Below are positions 46,609 to 55,012 of a stretch of DNA of 64,000 nt, piece after piece. The translations under genes were made by a program, and so were the position numbers. Numbering within the stretch: position 1 is the first letter of the stretch; every line of letters begins with the position of its first letter. Below the pieces are notes generated by a model, which searched no databases, had not been told where the DNA came from, and saw nothing but the letters and a program-made list of their open reading frames with translations. The stretch is taken from positions 1 to 64,000 of the forward strand of contig NZ_JACYHF010000030.1 in assembly GCF_016482685.1 (NCBI RefSeq), written 5' to 3'. This DNA comes from Streptomyces sp. DSM 110735 (lineage in GTDB: Bacteria > Actinomycetota > Actinomycetes > Streptomycetales > Streptomycetaceae).

Positions 46609-47304
46609 TCAGCCGCCCAGCGTGCCGCCCGCCGCGGGCGGCTGCACCTCCGCCACCATCGGGTCCGTGCTGAGGTGGATGACGCCGTAGTCGTAGGCGT
46701 GTCGCCGGTAGACGACGCTCGGCTCCTTGGTCTCGGAGTCGACGAACAGATAGAAGTCGTGGCCGACCAGTTCCATCTCGTAGAGAGCCTGGTCAAGGGT
46801 CATCGGAGAGGCGACGTGGGTCTTCTCGCGGACGACGAGCGGGCCCTCGCCCGTGACCTCCAGCGAGCCGATCTTCCTGGTCGGCACACCGCCGTCGGAC
46901 TCCGCGGGCGGAACCGGAACGCCGTCGGGGTAGAGCGTCGCCACGCCCGGCACGACGTCGGGCACCTCGGCCGCCGGGATGCGTCGTGCGCCCCGGCGCA
47001 CGACTCGCTTGTCGTGCTGCTTGCGCAGCCTTGCCTCCAGCTTCTCCGCGGCCATGTCGAGTGCCGCGTACGGGTCGCTGGCGGACGCTTCCGCCCTGAT
47101 CACCGGACCGCGGGAGCGGAGCGTGATCTCCACTCGGTCACAGCGGTCGGCCTGGCGGGGGTTCGGCTCCTTGGACACCTCGACGTCGAGGCTCATCACC
47201 TTGCCGTCGAGCTTCTGGATCTTCTCCAGCTTCAGCTTCTCGGCCACGTGCTTGCGGAACCGCTCGGGCACCTCGGTCTTGCGGCCCTTGACGACGATGT
47301 CCAC
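46609..47304 (-). CDS. hpf: Long-form ribosome hibernation promoting factor
   Basis: A 231-aa HPF. I place the start at GTG 47304 (VDIVVKGRKTEVPERF), with GGAG six bases upstream. The N-terminal S30AE/RaiA domain (1-105) binds the decoding site of the 30S subunit. The C-terminal dimerisation domain (about 175-231: MTLDQALYEMELVGHDFYLFVDSET, VVYRRHAYDYGVIHL) pairs two 70S ribosomes into 100S particles in stationary phase. The linker is acidic and Pro-rich. Reading upstream to 47514 gives 70 residues not found in the family, so that extension is probably leader. Confidence 0.95.
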   Translation of the reverse strand: MDIVVKGRKTEVPERFRKHVAEKLKLEKIQKLDGKVMSLDVEVSKEPNPRQADRCDRVEITLRSRGPVIRAEASASDPYAALDMAAEKLEARLRKQHDKRVVRRGARRIPAAEVPDVVPGVATLYPDGVPVPPAESDGGVPTRKIGSLEVTGEGPLVVREKTHVASPMTLDQALYEMELVGHDFYLFVDSETKEPSVVYRRHAYDYGVIHLSTDPMVAEVQPPAAGGTLGG

Positions 47305-47619
47305 GCAGAACTCCGTTCCCGGATAGCCCCGCAGCAGCGGCGGAGCATCTCCCTTTTGCACCAGGTCCCGGTGGGCCCCGGAACCTTCGGACTCGGTGAC
47401 GTCCACCTCCTCCTCCCCCGTGGGCGAGATCTCCATCCCGCCGGCGCGGGTGATTGCGGAAATCACGCGGCGCGGCATTCGGATATGCGAGGTCTGGCCT
47501 GCGCCTTTCCTCACAACCGAACATATCTCGCCCGGACGTATGTCGTCACCCTCTACTGCGGCGTACCTCCGTTCAGGTGAATTTCCGCTCCTGCTACCTG
47601 CAACGACGCTGGTAGAAGC
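47305..47619. other. Long leader/promoter region of hpf
   Basis: 315 bases between hpf and the comF stop. The frame of hpf stays open to 47514 but the residues are not family-like. Several relatively AT-rich patches (around 47500-47540, including CATATCTC and ATACGT on the minus strand) are candidate promoters. No clear -35/-10 pair or terminator is assigned. Confidence 0.4.
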
Positions 47620-48642
47620 TCAGTTCCTGGCTATTTCGAAAGAATCCGGGGGCGCGGCGATCACCGCCGCCCGGAGTGCCACTCCGGTGGCCTTCGGTGC
47701 CGTCTTTTCCGGTGCACCCTGCACCGAGTTTCCGCTCTCCGATCGGGCCCCTGTCTCTCGTTTCCACCTTCCTTCCCGAGTTCCGCCGGGGTACACGGAC
47801 GTTCTCTCTCCGCGATGCGAACCGGCCGCCTCCCGCAGCGCCCGCGCCGCCTCCGCGAGGGTCGCGCCCGTGGTCATCAGGTCGTCGACGAGCACGACCC
47901 GTCCCGCGCCGAGCAGCCGCGCCCCGCCCGCCGTCACCTCCAGCGCGCCGGCCAGGTTCTCCCGGCGCTCCCGCGCGTCGAGTCCCGCCTGGTCCAGGAC
48001 CGCCCGCCGCTGCCGCAGGACGGCCGCCACCCTCGCCGGTGTGCCACCGCGCCGCAGCCGCCCGGCGGCGACGAGCGCCATCCGCCGCACCGGATCGTGC
48101 CCCCGCGCCCGCACGGCCGCCCGCGCGGAGGGCAGTGGCACGAGGATCACCGGACCCGGTGGTCCGTGAGCCGTCTCGTGCGGCGGCCCGAGCTGTGCTC
48201 CTCCCTGTCTCACCCGTCCGAAATCCGTCGACCCGAACCCCGTCAGCCCGAGCCCCGCCGACCCAAGCCTTGCCGACCCGAGTCCCGGCGGCCCTAGTCC
48301 CGCCGACCCGAGTCCTATCGACCCAAGTCCCGTCGGCTCCAGCCCCATCGATCCCAACCCCACCCGCACGGCCTCTGCCAAAGCCGTACCCAGCGCTCCC
48401 GTGAGCGCCAGCGCGCCCCGCTCCTTGTGCGCGAGGATGAGCGAGCGCACCTCCCGGGCGTACGGCGCCACCGCGTGCACCACCGGCAGCCCGGGCGGCT
48501 CGGGCGACGGCCGCACCCGGCGCGGTGCCGCACCGCCCAGCGCCCTCCGGCACCGTGGGCACAGCACCGTGCGCGGCGCCTCGCAGCCCTCACAGTCGGC
48601 CGGAAGCACCAGGTCCGTGAGGTCCCGCCACCATCCCCGCAT
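47620..48642 (-). CDS. ComF-family phosphoribosyltransferase with minisatellite-coded insert
   Basis: A 340-aa ComF-like protein from ATG 48642 (MRGWWRDLTDLVLPAD). The N-terminal zinc site is Cys17, Cys20, Cys28 and Cys31 (CEGCEAPRTVLCPRC). The PRPP-binding loop is VVLVDDLMTTGATLAEA near residue 255. Between them at residues 91-139 is an insert of repeated Gly-Leu-Gly-Ser/Ala pentapeptides coded by 15-base tandem repeats, absent from ordinary ComF proteins. The C-terminus carries about 50 extra charged residues. ComF proteins serve DNA uptake in competent bacteria; in Streptomyces the role is undefined. Confidence 0.87.
   Translation of the reverse strand: MRGWWRDLTDLVLPADCEGCEAPRTVLCPRCRRALGGAAPRRVRPSPEPPGLPVVHAVAPYAREVRSLILAHKERGALALTGALGTALAEAVRVGLGSMGLEPTGLGSIGLGSAGLGPPGLGSARLGSAGLGLTGFGSTDFGRVRQGGAQLGPPHETAHGPPGPVILVPLPSARAAVRARGHDPVRRMALVAAGRLRRGGTPARVAAVLRQRRAVLDQAGLDARERRENLAGALEVTAGGARLLGAGRVVLVDDLMTTGATLAEAARALREAAGSHRGERTSVYPGGTREGRWKRETGARSESGNSVQGAPEKTAPKATGVALRAAVIAAPPDSFEIARN
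48224..48372. repeat. 15-bp tandem repeats inside comF
   Basis: About ten imperfect copies of a CGACCCGAGTCCCGC-like 15-mer (plus strand), in frame with comF and translating to GLGSA/TGLGS-type pentapeptides. Unit length is a multiple of three, so copy-number change would keep the frame. Confidence 0.85.
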
Positions 48643-48775
48643 GGCTCCACTGTGCCGAGCCTCCGGCCTCCCGGCCACCCCTGTGGACGACGCCCTGTGG
48701 ACAACCGAAGCCCCCGCCCGACAGCCCTCACCCGCACGAGTGAGAAGCACACACGAAACCCCGGCCGGACACGAA

Positions 48776-48810
48776 AGCGGCCCGGACCCCCCACGGGAAT
48801 CCGGGCCGCT
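48776..48810 (-). terminator. Terminator of the mtrA-mtrB-lpqB operon
   Basis: AGCGGCCCGGA (48776-48786) and TCCGGGCCGCT (48800-48810) form a perfect 11-bp stem with a 13-base loop, 43 bases past the lpqB stop. Confidence 0.85.
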
Positions 48811-48852
48811 CACGAGCCGTAGCCGGACCGCTCACGGGTCGTAGGACCCGCC

Positions 48853-50679
48853 TCACCCCGGATAGACCGGCGCCGTCCCGTCCTTGTCGACCTTCTGCCA
48901 CTGCGCACCCGAGGGCAGCCGGACGATGCCGTCCTCCGAGGAGGCGACCAGTGGCGCCCGTTCGTCCTCGGCGGCGGCGATCGCCGTCACCCGGGACAGC
49001 GCGGCGGGCGCCGGACCCTCCAGCGTGGAGCCGTCGACCTGGACGTACCGCATCTGGTGCACACCGCCCTGCTCGCGGCCGACCACAACGAGCCTGCTGT
49101 CCCCGGCCCAGGTCATCGCCGTGACCAGCTCCATGTCGGGCGCGGCGGGACGCGTGTCGACGACCGCCGGGGCGTCGCCCGCGTCGTCCCCGCGCTCGAT
49201 CCGCCCGATGAGCAGCGACTGCTTGTCGTCCTTCGAGGCCACGACCAGCGCGACCCGCACCCCGTCGGCGGCCACCCGCACATCGGTGATCCGCCCGCTC
49301 AGCTTGGGCAGCGTCACGGTCACCGGCTTCCCGGTGTCCTGGTCCACGACGTACAGCCGCGGTCCCGCCGGGTTCAGGTCGGCCACCCACAGGTCACCGC
49401 GCGCGTCCCAGCTCGGCCGGGTCAGCCGCGCGTCCTCGGTCGCCCCCATGCTGGTGACCACGGGCTCCCCGAGCGTGCCCGCGGCGGCCAGCGGCGTGAC
49501 GTACAGCGCCCGACCGTCTGCCGAGATCCCGGCCACGGTGTGGTCGTCCCGCGAGACGGCCACCGACCGCATCTCCTTGGTGCCCTCGCCGAAGGCGCCC
49601 GGCACCGGGGTCGCGCTGGTCCCGCCCGCGCCCGTCGGCATCCGCACCAGCCGGTGCTTGCCGTCGAGGAAGTAGAGGTACTGCGGGCTCTGCGCCGAGG
49701 CGCGCCAGGCGACGTTCTCCGCCCCGTCCTCGTCCAGATCGCACAGCCGACGCTCGCCGGGTCCCTCCAGCTCGACCGTCTCCAGGGTCGGCGCGAGGTT
49801 CCGCAGGGTGAACAGCAACTGGGTGGCCATCTCGCGGCAGCGGGCCCGTCCGACCTGCGCCGCCTTCGCGTTGAGCGGCACGACCAGGCGGTTCTGGTCG
49901 TCGGGCGCCAGCCCCGAGACCCCGCGCTGCAGTGCCGTACCGGTCGGGAAGCTGGACCTGGCCACGGGTTCGAGCCAGGTGGTCGGGCCCTTCAGGATCG
50001 AGCGCACCATCTCGGTCATCGGGTCGACCTTGCTGCGCACGAACACCGGGTCGGCGACCGCGACCGGACGGCCGTTCGAACCTGCCCGGGTGTGGGTCGC
50101 GAAGTAGTACTTGTCGACCGAGGTGTAGTTGCGCTGGAAGTCGGACTTGCCCATGACGACGCCCATGGGCAGCGCGTCGATGCGCCACTGGCCGCTCTTG
50201 GGGTCCTTCGACAGATGCACCTTGCTGCGATAGGCGCCCGCCGCGGGCTTGTACGCGTGGTCGCCGTCGACCGAGGCGACCTTGCGGCCCTCCAGGACAT
50301 AGGTGTCCGGCTGGTGCCCGGACTGCTCCGGCGCGGTCGGCAGGACGCTCGGACCGTCGGCGAGCACGGTCGCCCGCTCCGGCCGCCAGGCGCGCGCGGC
50401 CGCGGGCGTCAGATACTTGCGGGCCGTGTCGTACTGCGGATCGTCGCTGGTCAGAGCCTCCAGGAAGCCCTGCACGATCGCGCTGGACGACGCGCCCTGG
50501 GCGGGCGGCACCGCGAAGACCCGCACCCCGGTGTCCTGCCGGGGCGTGGACTCGACGTTGCGCAGATCGCCGCTGTCGGGCATCGAGGCGCATCCGGACA
50601 GCAGGACGGCCCCGCATACGGCGTACGCCACCGCGCGTCCCGGCCGGCGCCGGGCGCCCCCCTCGCGGTCAGCGACCAC
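48853..50679 (-). CDS. lpqB: Lipoprotein LpqB (GerMN domain and beta-propeller)
   Basis: A 608-aa lipoprotein, GTG start 50679 with GGGAGG upstream, overlapping mtrB by 11 bases. The signal peptide ends in lipobox LLSGC, giving lipidated Cys30. A GerMN (sporulation/germination) domain at about 190-330 is followed by a C-terminal propeller-like LpqB domain (SWDARGDLWVADLNP, ITDVRVAADGVRVALV). In mycobacteria LpqB binds the extracellular part of sensor MtrB and modulates MtrA phosphorylation. The mtrA-mtrB-lpqB order here is the conserved one. Confidence 0.96.
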   Translation of the reverse strand: MVADREGGARRRPGRAVAYAVCGAVLLSGCASMPDSGDLRNVESTPRQDTGVRVFAVPPAQGASSSAIVQGFLEALTSDDPQYDTARKYLTPAAARAWRPERATVLADGPSVLPTAPEQSGHQPDTYVLEGRKVASVDGDHAYKPAAGAYRSKVHLSKDPKSGQWRIDALPMGVVMGKSDFQRNYTSVDKYYFATHTRAGSNGRPVAVADPVFVRSKVDPMTEMVRSILKGPTTWLEPVARSSFPTGTALQRGVSGLAPDDQNRLVVPLNAKAAQVGRARCREMATQLLFTLRNLAPTLETVELEGPGERRLCDLDEDGAENVAWRASAQSPQYLYFLDGKHRLVRMPTGAGGTSATPVPGAFGEGTKEMRSVAVSRDDHTVAGISADGRALYVTPLAAAGTLGEPVVTSMGATEDARLTRPSWDARGDLWVADLNPAGPRLYVVDQDTGKPVTVTLPKLSGRITDVRVAADGVRVALVVASKDDKQSLLIGRIERGDDAGDAPAVVDTRPAAPDMELVTAMTWAGDSRLVVVGREQGGVHQMRYVQVDGSTLEGPAPAALSRVTAIAAAEDERAPLVASSEDGIVRLPSGAQWQKVDKDGTAPVYPG

Positions 50680-52651
50680 TCACTGCCTCCCCTGACTCGG
50701 ACGAGTCCTGCTGTGCGGCCGCCCCCGGAGGACCGCTCTCCGCCTCGGGCGCCGGGCCCGGAGCTCTGTCGTCGGTGCGCCGGGCGCCGTTCGCGGGCCG
50801 GGGCACCACCCGTGCGCCGTTGCCGTTGCCGGGCAGCGCGGTCGGGTCGGCCGTGGCGACGGCCTGGCGCGGCGGCAGCGGCGCCCGCTGCGTCTCGGTC
50901 GCCTGCGCGGGCACGGTGGCCCGCTTCTGCGCGGCGCGCTCGCGACCGGTCTCCCGGTTGCGGCGCGAGTCCTTGGGTTCGAGCGGGATCGGCGAGCCGC
51001 GCAACGGTTCGTCGGCGGTCCGGGGCAGCGTCAGCCGGAACTGCGAACCGCCGCCGGGCTCGCCCCACGCCTGCAGCCAGCCGCCGTGCAGCCGGGCGTC
51101 CTCCAGGGCGATGGACAGACCGAGACCGGTGCCGCCGGTGGTGCGCGCGCGTGCCGGGTCGGCTCGCCAGAAGCGGCTGAAGACGCGGGTGGCCTCGCCG
51201 GGCTTGAGCCCGACGCCGTAGTCGCGCACCGCGACGGCGACCGCGCCGCCCGCCGCGGCCAGCTTGACCACCACGTCCTTGCCCTCGCCGTGCTCGACGG
51301 CGTTGACGACCAGGTTGCGCAGCACCCGCTCCACGCGCCGGGCGTCCGCCTCGGCCACCACGGGCTGCGCGTCACCGGTGACGCGTATCCGGGTGCCCTT
51401 GCGCTCGGCCAGCGGCTCCGCGCCGCCGACCACGCGCCGTACGACCTCGCGCAGGTCGATCGGCTCGGCCTCCAGCGCGGCGGCTCCGGCGTCGAAGCGG
51501 CTGATCTCCAGGAGGTCCGCGAGCAGCGACTCGAAGCGGTCCAACTGGTCCGCGAGCAGCTCCGCGGAGCGCGCGGTCACCGGGTCGAAGTCCTCGCGCG
51601 CCTCATGGATGACGTCGGCGGCCATGCGGACGGTGGTCAGCGGGGTGCGCAGCTCGTGCGAGACGTCGGAGACGAACCGCCGCTGCATCCGCGAGAGGTC
51701 CTCGAGCTGCTGGATCTTGAGCTGGAGGTTCTGCGCCATCTTGTTGAAGGCTTCGCCCAGGCGCGCGATGTCGTCCTCGCCGGTGACCTTCATCCGCTCC
51801 TGCAGCCGCCCTGCGGACAGCCGCTCCGCGACCCCGGCGGCCATCCGCACGGGCGTGACGACCTGCCGTACGACCAGCCAGGCGATGGCGCCGAGCAGGA
51901 CGACGACGAAGAGCCCGGCGGTCGCGAGGGTCCCCTTGACCAGGCTGAGGGACTTCTCCTCCTGGGTGAGCGGGAAGAGGTAGTACAGCTCGTAGGGGTG
52001 GCTGTTCGGGTCGTTGACCTGCTTGCCGATGACCAGCGCGGGCTGCGACTCCTTGCCGTTGCTGTAGACGATGCGGGTGTAGCTCTGCGCGGCGGTCGTG
52101 CTGCCGTTGACCCGCTCGCGCAGGGCCGCGGGCACGCTGTCGGTCGGGCTGACGTACCCGGAACCGCGCGGGCTGCGGCCGCCGCCGGTGTCGTCGCCCA
52201 CGGGCAGCGTCACCACGTCGAAGGCGCCCGCGCCACCGCTGGAGAGCGACTCCACGAGGTCGCTCATCCACTGGATGACGTTCTGCGAGGGCTGTCCGTC
52301 GGTGCCGGAGACGATGTCGCCGCCGCTCCCGGTGCCGGTGGCGCCCGCGGCGGCCTCGTCGGCCTGCTGCCGTGCCACGGCGAAACCGCCGGTGGCCTGG
52401 CTCTGGGACGCCTTCACCTTCGCGTCCAGCAGACCGTTGCGCACCTGCCCGATGACGACGAAGCCGAGCAGCAGGACGACGCCGAGCGACATCAGCAGGG
52501 TCGTGGCGACGACCCTGAGCTGGATGTTGCGTCGCCACAGCCGCATGAGGGGCAGCAGCGGACGGCGCACCCAGCGGATGAACAGGCGCACGAACGGGCT
52601 GCGCTGGAGCCCGCCGCGCAGCAGACGCGCACGGCGCGAAGCCCCCGACAC
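50669..52651 (-). CDS. mtrB: Sensor histidine kinase MtrB
   Basis: A 660-aa kinase, GTG start one base after the mtrA stop. A first membrane helix (about 42-62) and a second (about 232-255) flank a periplasmic sensor domain. HAMP follows, then the dimerisation helix RFVSDVSHELRTPLTTV with the phospho-acceptor His near 333, and the ATPase with N-box NLVVNAVEH, VRDYGVGL and GGTGLGLSIA. About 110 disordered residues (Pro/Arg/Ala) end the protein. Partner of MtrA; controls cell-wall, division and developmental genes. Confidence 0.97.
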   Translation of the reverse strand: MSGASRRARLLRGGLQRSPFVRLFIRWVRRPLLPLMRLWRRNIQLRVVATTLLMSLGVVLLLGFVVIGQVRNGLLDAKVKASQSQATGGFAVARQQADEAAAGATGTGSGGDIVSGTDGQPSQNVIQWMSDLVESLSSGGAGAFDVVTLPVGDDTGGGRSPRGSGYVSPTDSVPAALRERVNGSTTAAQSYTRIVYSNGKESQPALVIGKQVNDPNSHPYELYYLFPLTQEEKSLSLVKGTLATAGLFVVVLLGAIAWLVVRQVVTPVRMAAGVAERLSAGRLQERMKVTGEDDIARLGEAFNKMAQNLQLKIQQLEDLSRMQRRFVSDVSHELRTPLTTVRMAADVIHEAREDFDPVTARSAELLADQLDRFESLLADLLEISRFDAGAAALEAEPIDLREVVRRVVGGAEPLAERKGTRIRVTGDAQPVVAEADARRVERVLRNLVVNAVEHGEGKDVVVKLAAAGGAVAVAVRDYGVGLKPGEATRVFSRFWRADPARARTTGGTGLGLSIALEDARLHGGWLQAWGEPGGGSQFRLTLPRTADEPLRGSPIPLEPKDSRRNRETGRERAAQKRATVPAQATETQRAPLPPRQAVATADPTALPGNGNGARVVPRPANGARRTDDRAPGPAPEAESGPPGAAAQQDSSESGEAVSGR

Positions 52652-52652
52652 G

Positions 52653-53342
52653 TCAGCTCGGTCCGGCCTTGTAGCCGACGCCGCGCACGGTCACCACGAT
52701 CTCGGGGCGCTCCGGGTCCTTCTCGACCTTGGAACGCAGCCGCTGCACATGGACGTTGACCAGCCGGGTGTCGGCGGCGTGCCGGTAGCCCCACACCTGC
52801 TCCAGGAGCACCTCACGGGTGAACACCTGCCAGGGCTTGCGCGCGAGCGCGACCAGCAGGTCGAACTCCAGCGGGGTCAGCGCGATCGACTGCCCGTTGC
52901 GCTTCACGGAGTGCCCGGCCACGTCGATCACCAGGTCACCGATGGTGAGCTGCTCCGGCGCCGGCTCCTCCGACCTCCGCAGCCGCGCCCGGATACGGGC
53001 GACCAGCTCCTTCGGCTTGAACGGCTTGACGATGTAGTCGTCGGCACCTGACTCCAGGCCGACGACCACGTCGACGGTGTCGCTCTTCGCCGTGAGCATC
53101 ACGATCGGCACCCCGGACTCCGCCCGGATCAGCCTGCAGACCTCGATGCCGTCCCGTCCGGGCAGCATCAGGTCCAGCAGCACCAGATCCGGCTTGGACT
53201 CCCGGAAAGCGGCCAGCGCCTTGTCCCCGTCGGCTACGAAAGACGGCTCAAAACCTTCACCACGCAGCACGATGCCGAGCATCTCGGCCAGTGCGGTGTC
53301 GTCGTCGACGACAAGGACTCGTCCCTTCATAAACGACATCAT
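52653..53342 (-). CDS. mtrA: Response regulator MtrA
   Basis: A 229-aa OmpR-family regulator. Receiver domain: VLVVDDDTA, phospho-acceptor Asp57 (LVLLDLMLPG), MLTAKS and the Lys in IVKPF. The C-terminal winged helix (about 130-229) has LTPLEFDLLVALARKP and DTRLVNVHVQRLRSKVE. It starts MMSFMKGRVL; the internal Met at residue 5 is an alternative start. First gene of mtrA-mtrB-lpqB. MtrA is a global regulator of development and antibiotic genes in Streptomyces. The conserved neighbour order stops just upstream, where element-like DNA begins. Confidence 0.97.
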   Translation of the reverse strand: MMSFMKGRVLVVDDDTALAEMLGIVLRGEGFEPSFVADGDKALAAFRESKPDLVLLDLMLPGRDGIEVCRLIRAESGVPIVMLTAKSDTVDVVVGLESGADDYIVKPFKPKELVARIRARLRRSEEPAPEQLTIGDLVIDVAGHSVKRNGQSIALTPLEFDLLVALARKPWQVFTREVLLEQVWGYRHAADTRLVNVHVQRLRSKVEKDPERPEIVVTVRGVGYKAGPS

Positions 53343-53786
53343 CCCATTCTCGTAACGACGACAGAGGCGCAGGTGAGGCAGCTCACTGGCCTGTGACGAT
53401 AGTCGTACCGAGGGGTCACTGTCTGCCCCTGTCCGTGGGCGTTGATGTCAGGGGTGGATGTCAGCTACGAGCAACCCACCTCAGCGGCCGTGATGTCCGT
53501 ACACCCCTGTAGTGCGCCCCGATTCCACGAGCCTCTGAAGTCTCTCCTAAGCCTCAACGGCCGCCCACGCCTGTTCAGGGGCGGGTCTGAGGCGTTCAAC
53601 CTTGCATCTCGCCCGTTTGTTCGACGCCAGAGCGCGACGCACGCACCTCCATGAAGCCCGATCGGGACGCAAATACCGTGCATTCCAAGGTCAGACTTGC
53701 CTTACCTAAGGCGATTAACGGGCCACACGCGAACGCCTCGTTTAAACGTTGCCACCCGCGCGTTCAGATGTGGTACCGTAAGGATC
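53343..53786. other. Intergenic region upstream of mtrA; probable left junction of the mobile element
   Basis: 444 bases with no credible gene. It must hold the mtrA promoter. CGTAACG at about 53350 may be one half of an MtrA-type site, but I see no second half. Base composition falls noticeably after about 53600. On the right, TTGCCA (53749-53754) and TACCGT (53774-53779) form a 19-base-spaced promoter ending about eight bases before ATG 53787. No tRNA fragment or att repeat could be identified. Confidence 0.4.
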
Positions 53787-54293
53787 ATGGGAGAGAACCA
53801 GGCGCTATGGGACGCATTGGGGGTGGCGAAACGGCAACTCGTCGAAGCTGAGGCTGAGCTTCACGAGGCGCAGCGCCGTGTGCACCACCTGCGATCCATC
53901 GTGTATGGACTCAAACAGATCGTGGAGCCGGGAGACACCGGTCAGACCGTGGAGCTACAGCCCGCCGTCGAGAACTCCGGCGCCTCACCGCTGGGCGATG
54001 CCCCCGCAACGCGCAGACGGGGAGAACCGTCCCTGTCCGTCCGCCGGGCCGCGCAGATCTTGATCGAGGCTCAACGGCCGATGCGCATGCCCGAGATCAT
54101 TGAAGAGTGGAAGCGTCGAGGCTGGGTCGATCCGAACTGGCGGACCCCAAAGTCCGCCATCAACATGATCTACCAACGGGCACTCAAGGCTGGCCTAGTT
54201 GGCCGCATGCCGGATAGGTCATGGGTTCCGAAGGCCATGGTCTTGGATTCCCTCGAAGGGGAGAGCACCACAGGGGGCGGTGTTGAAGATTAG
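53787..54293 (+). CDS. Coiled-coil plus winged-helix (HARE-HTH-like) protein
   Basis: A 168-aa protein from ATG 53787, leaderless-like (TACCGT eight bases upstream). Residues 5-45 form a Glu/Ala/Arg coiled coil (VAKRQLVEAEAELHEAQRRV). A disordered linker follows. Residues 85-155 look like a winged helix: LSVRRAAQILIEAQRPMRMP, EIIEEWKRRGW, WRTPKSAINMIYQRAL, which resembles the HARE-HTH fold. It may be a DNA-binding or accessory factor. Family not firmly identified. Codon GC is lower than in core genes, fitting acquired DNA. Confidence 0.72.
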   Translation: MGENQALWDALGVAKRQLVEAEAELHEAQRRVHHLRSIVYGLKQIVEPGDTGQTVELQPAVENSGASPLGDAPATRRRGEPSLSVRRAAQILIEAQRPMRMPEIIEEWKRRGWVDPNWRTPKSAINMIYQRALKAGLVGRMPDRSWVPKAMVLDSLEGESTTGGGVED

Positions 54294-54300
54294 CGTCGCC

Positions 54301-54510
54301 CTACCGAGGAGCCCACGGAATCCCACACTCCATACAGTGGGGCTGTCCTGCGTACCCGGAGATCGAGCCATCGGAGCGCATACAGACAGCGCCTTGCTTA
54401 GCGCTGCCAGGCACGCGCAGCTCGAACCAGCCGCTTCCACACACGCACGTAGCGGAGGTCGTTTCGCCCTGAGTCGTGGGCCTCCGCGTGTTCAGGTCAA
54501 CGACGTTCAC
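54301..54510 (-). CDS. Small Cys-rich (zinc-ribbon-like) protein
   Basis: A 69-aa product with GTG start at 54510. It contains four or five Cys in a ribbon-like pattern: CVCGSGWFEL, then AVCMRSDGSISGYAG and HCMECGIP. The DG-SISGYAG and CMECG phrases look like those in small phage/AICE proteins I have seen without a function. It is antiparallel to both neighbours; the divergent start at 54538 is only 27 bases away. No strong ribosome site. Called real because of the paired Cys motifs. Confidence 0.55.
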   Translation of the reverse strand: MNVVDLNTRRPTTQGETTSATCVCGSGWFELRVPGSAKQGAVCMRSDGSISGYAGQPHCMECGIPWAPR

Positions 54511-54537
54511 CGAATCAACTCACAGAAAAGAAGCGAC

Positions 54538-54729
54538 ATGAACCGACGACACGGGCCGAAGGGCCCCAACGGGGAGTGGAAGACCGGCCAGCGCGTTCCC
54601 GCGACCGGCATCTACTCCGACCAGTACGGCGTTTCCACCTTTCACGAGGTGGGTGCCACGTTCCCGCCGTGCATCGACCGCAAGGGCGAATGCGCCTACC
54701 GGACGCCGAGCCAGGCGCGTACTGCCTAG
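54538..54729 (+). CDS. Small YjzC-like protein
   Basis: A 63-aa protein, ATG 54538 with AAAAGAAG upstream. GEWKTGQRVPATGIYSDQYG resembles the YjzC family pattern (TGQxVPxTGxY), followed by two Cys in FPPCIDRKGECAYR. A strong terminator with a T-tract follows at once, supporting a real transcript. Function unknown. Confidence 0.6.
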   Translation: MNRRHGPKGPNGEWKTGQRVPATGIYSDQYGVSTFHEVGATFPPCIDRKGECAYRTPSQARTA

Positions 54730-54733
54730 CCAA

Positions 54734-54770
54734 GGCGCTTTGATGGTTGCAGCCATCTAGCGCCAGTTTT
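54734..54770 (+). terminator. Intrinsic terminator with T-tract
   Basis: GGCGCT (54734-54739) with AGCGCC (54759-54764), and GATGG (54742-54746) with CCATC (54753-54757), form a two-part stem, followed by AGTTTT. It starts five bases past the stop of the 63-aa gene. Confidence 0.88.
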
Positions 54771-54776
54771 ACCCGC

Positions 54777-54809
54777 GAGGGGTGGAGGGCCATCGGCCTT
54801 TCACCCCTC
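54777..54809. terminator. Second hairpin, possible back-up terminator
   Basis: GAGGGGTG (54777-54784) pairs with CACCCCTC (54802-54809), with an inner GGCC-ATC-GGCC stem (54788-54798). It follows the first terminator by seven bases. Confidence 0.6.
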
Positions 54810-54930
54810 CTCCGTTTGCCCTTGCGGTCGAGCGTTCAGCCGTCCAGAGGAGTGTCATTGGACCGGATCGCGGCTTCTCTGTCCAGAGGGCCACGGCTCC
54901 CTCACTCGAACGAATCCCGTAGGCGCGCTC

Positions 54931-54952
54931 TCAGCGTACGACGCTACGCTGA
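54931..54952. repeat. Perfect 8-bp inverted repeat
   Basis: TCAGCGTA (54931-54938), six-base loop CGACGC, then TACGCTGA (54945-54952). It could be a hairpin exposing a Rep nick site or a protein-binding site. No flanking gene start. Confidence 0.55.
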
Positions 54953-55012
54953 TCGCCAGCGAATCGGGGCAGGGAATAGCGCTTCCCTCAGCCACCCCCT
55001 TCCCCAGCTCCC

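Noticed and set aside
47305..47514. 70-residue N-terminal extension of HPF
   Set aside because: A GGAG-spaced GTG at 47304 gives the family-standard start, and the extension has no conserved sequence.
53343..53786. A tRNA gene or tRNA 3' fragment as the AICE attachment site
   Set aside because: I looked for GGTTCRA-like T-loops and acceptor stems. GTTCAA near 53597 lacks a foldable partner. The att site is more likely beyond the integrase.
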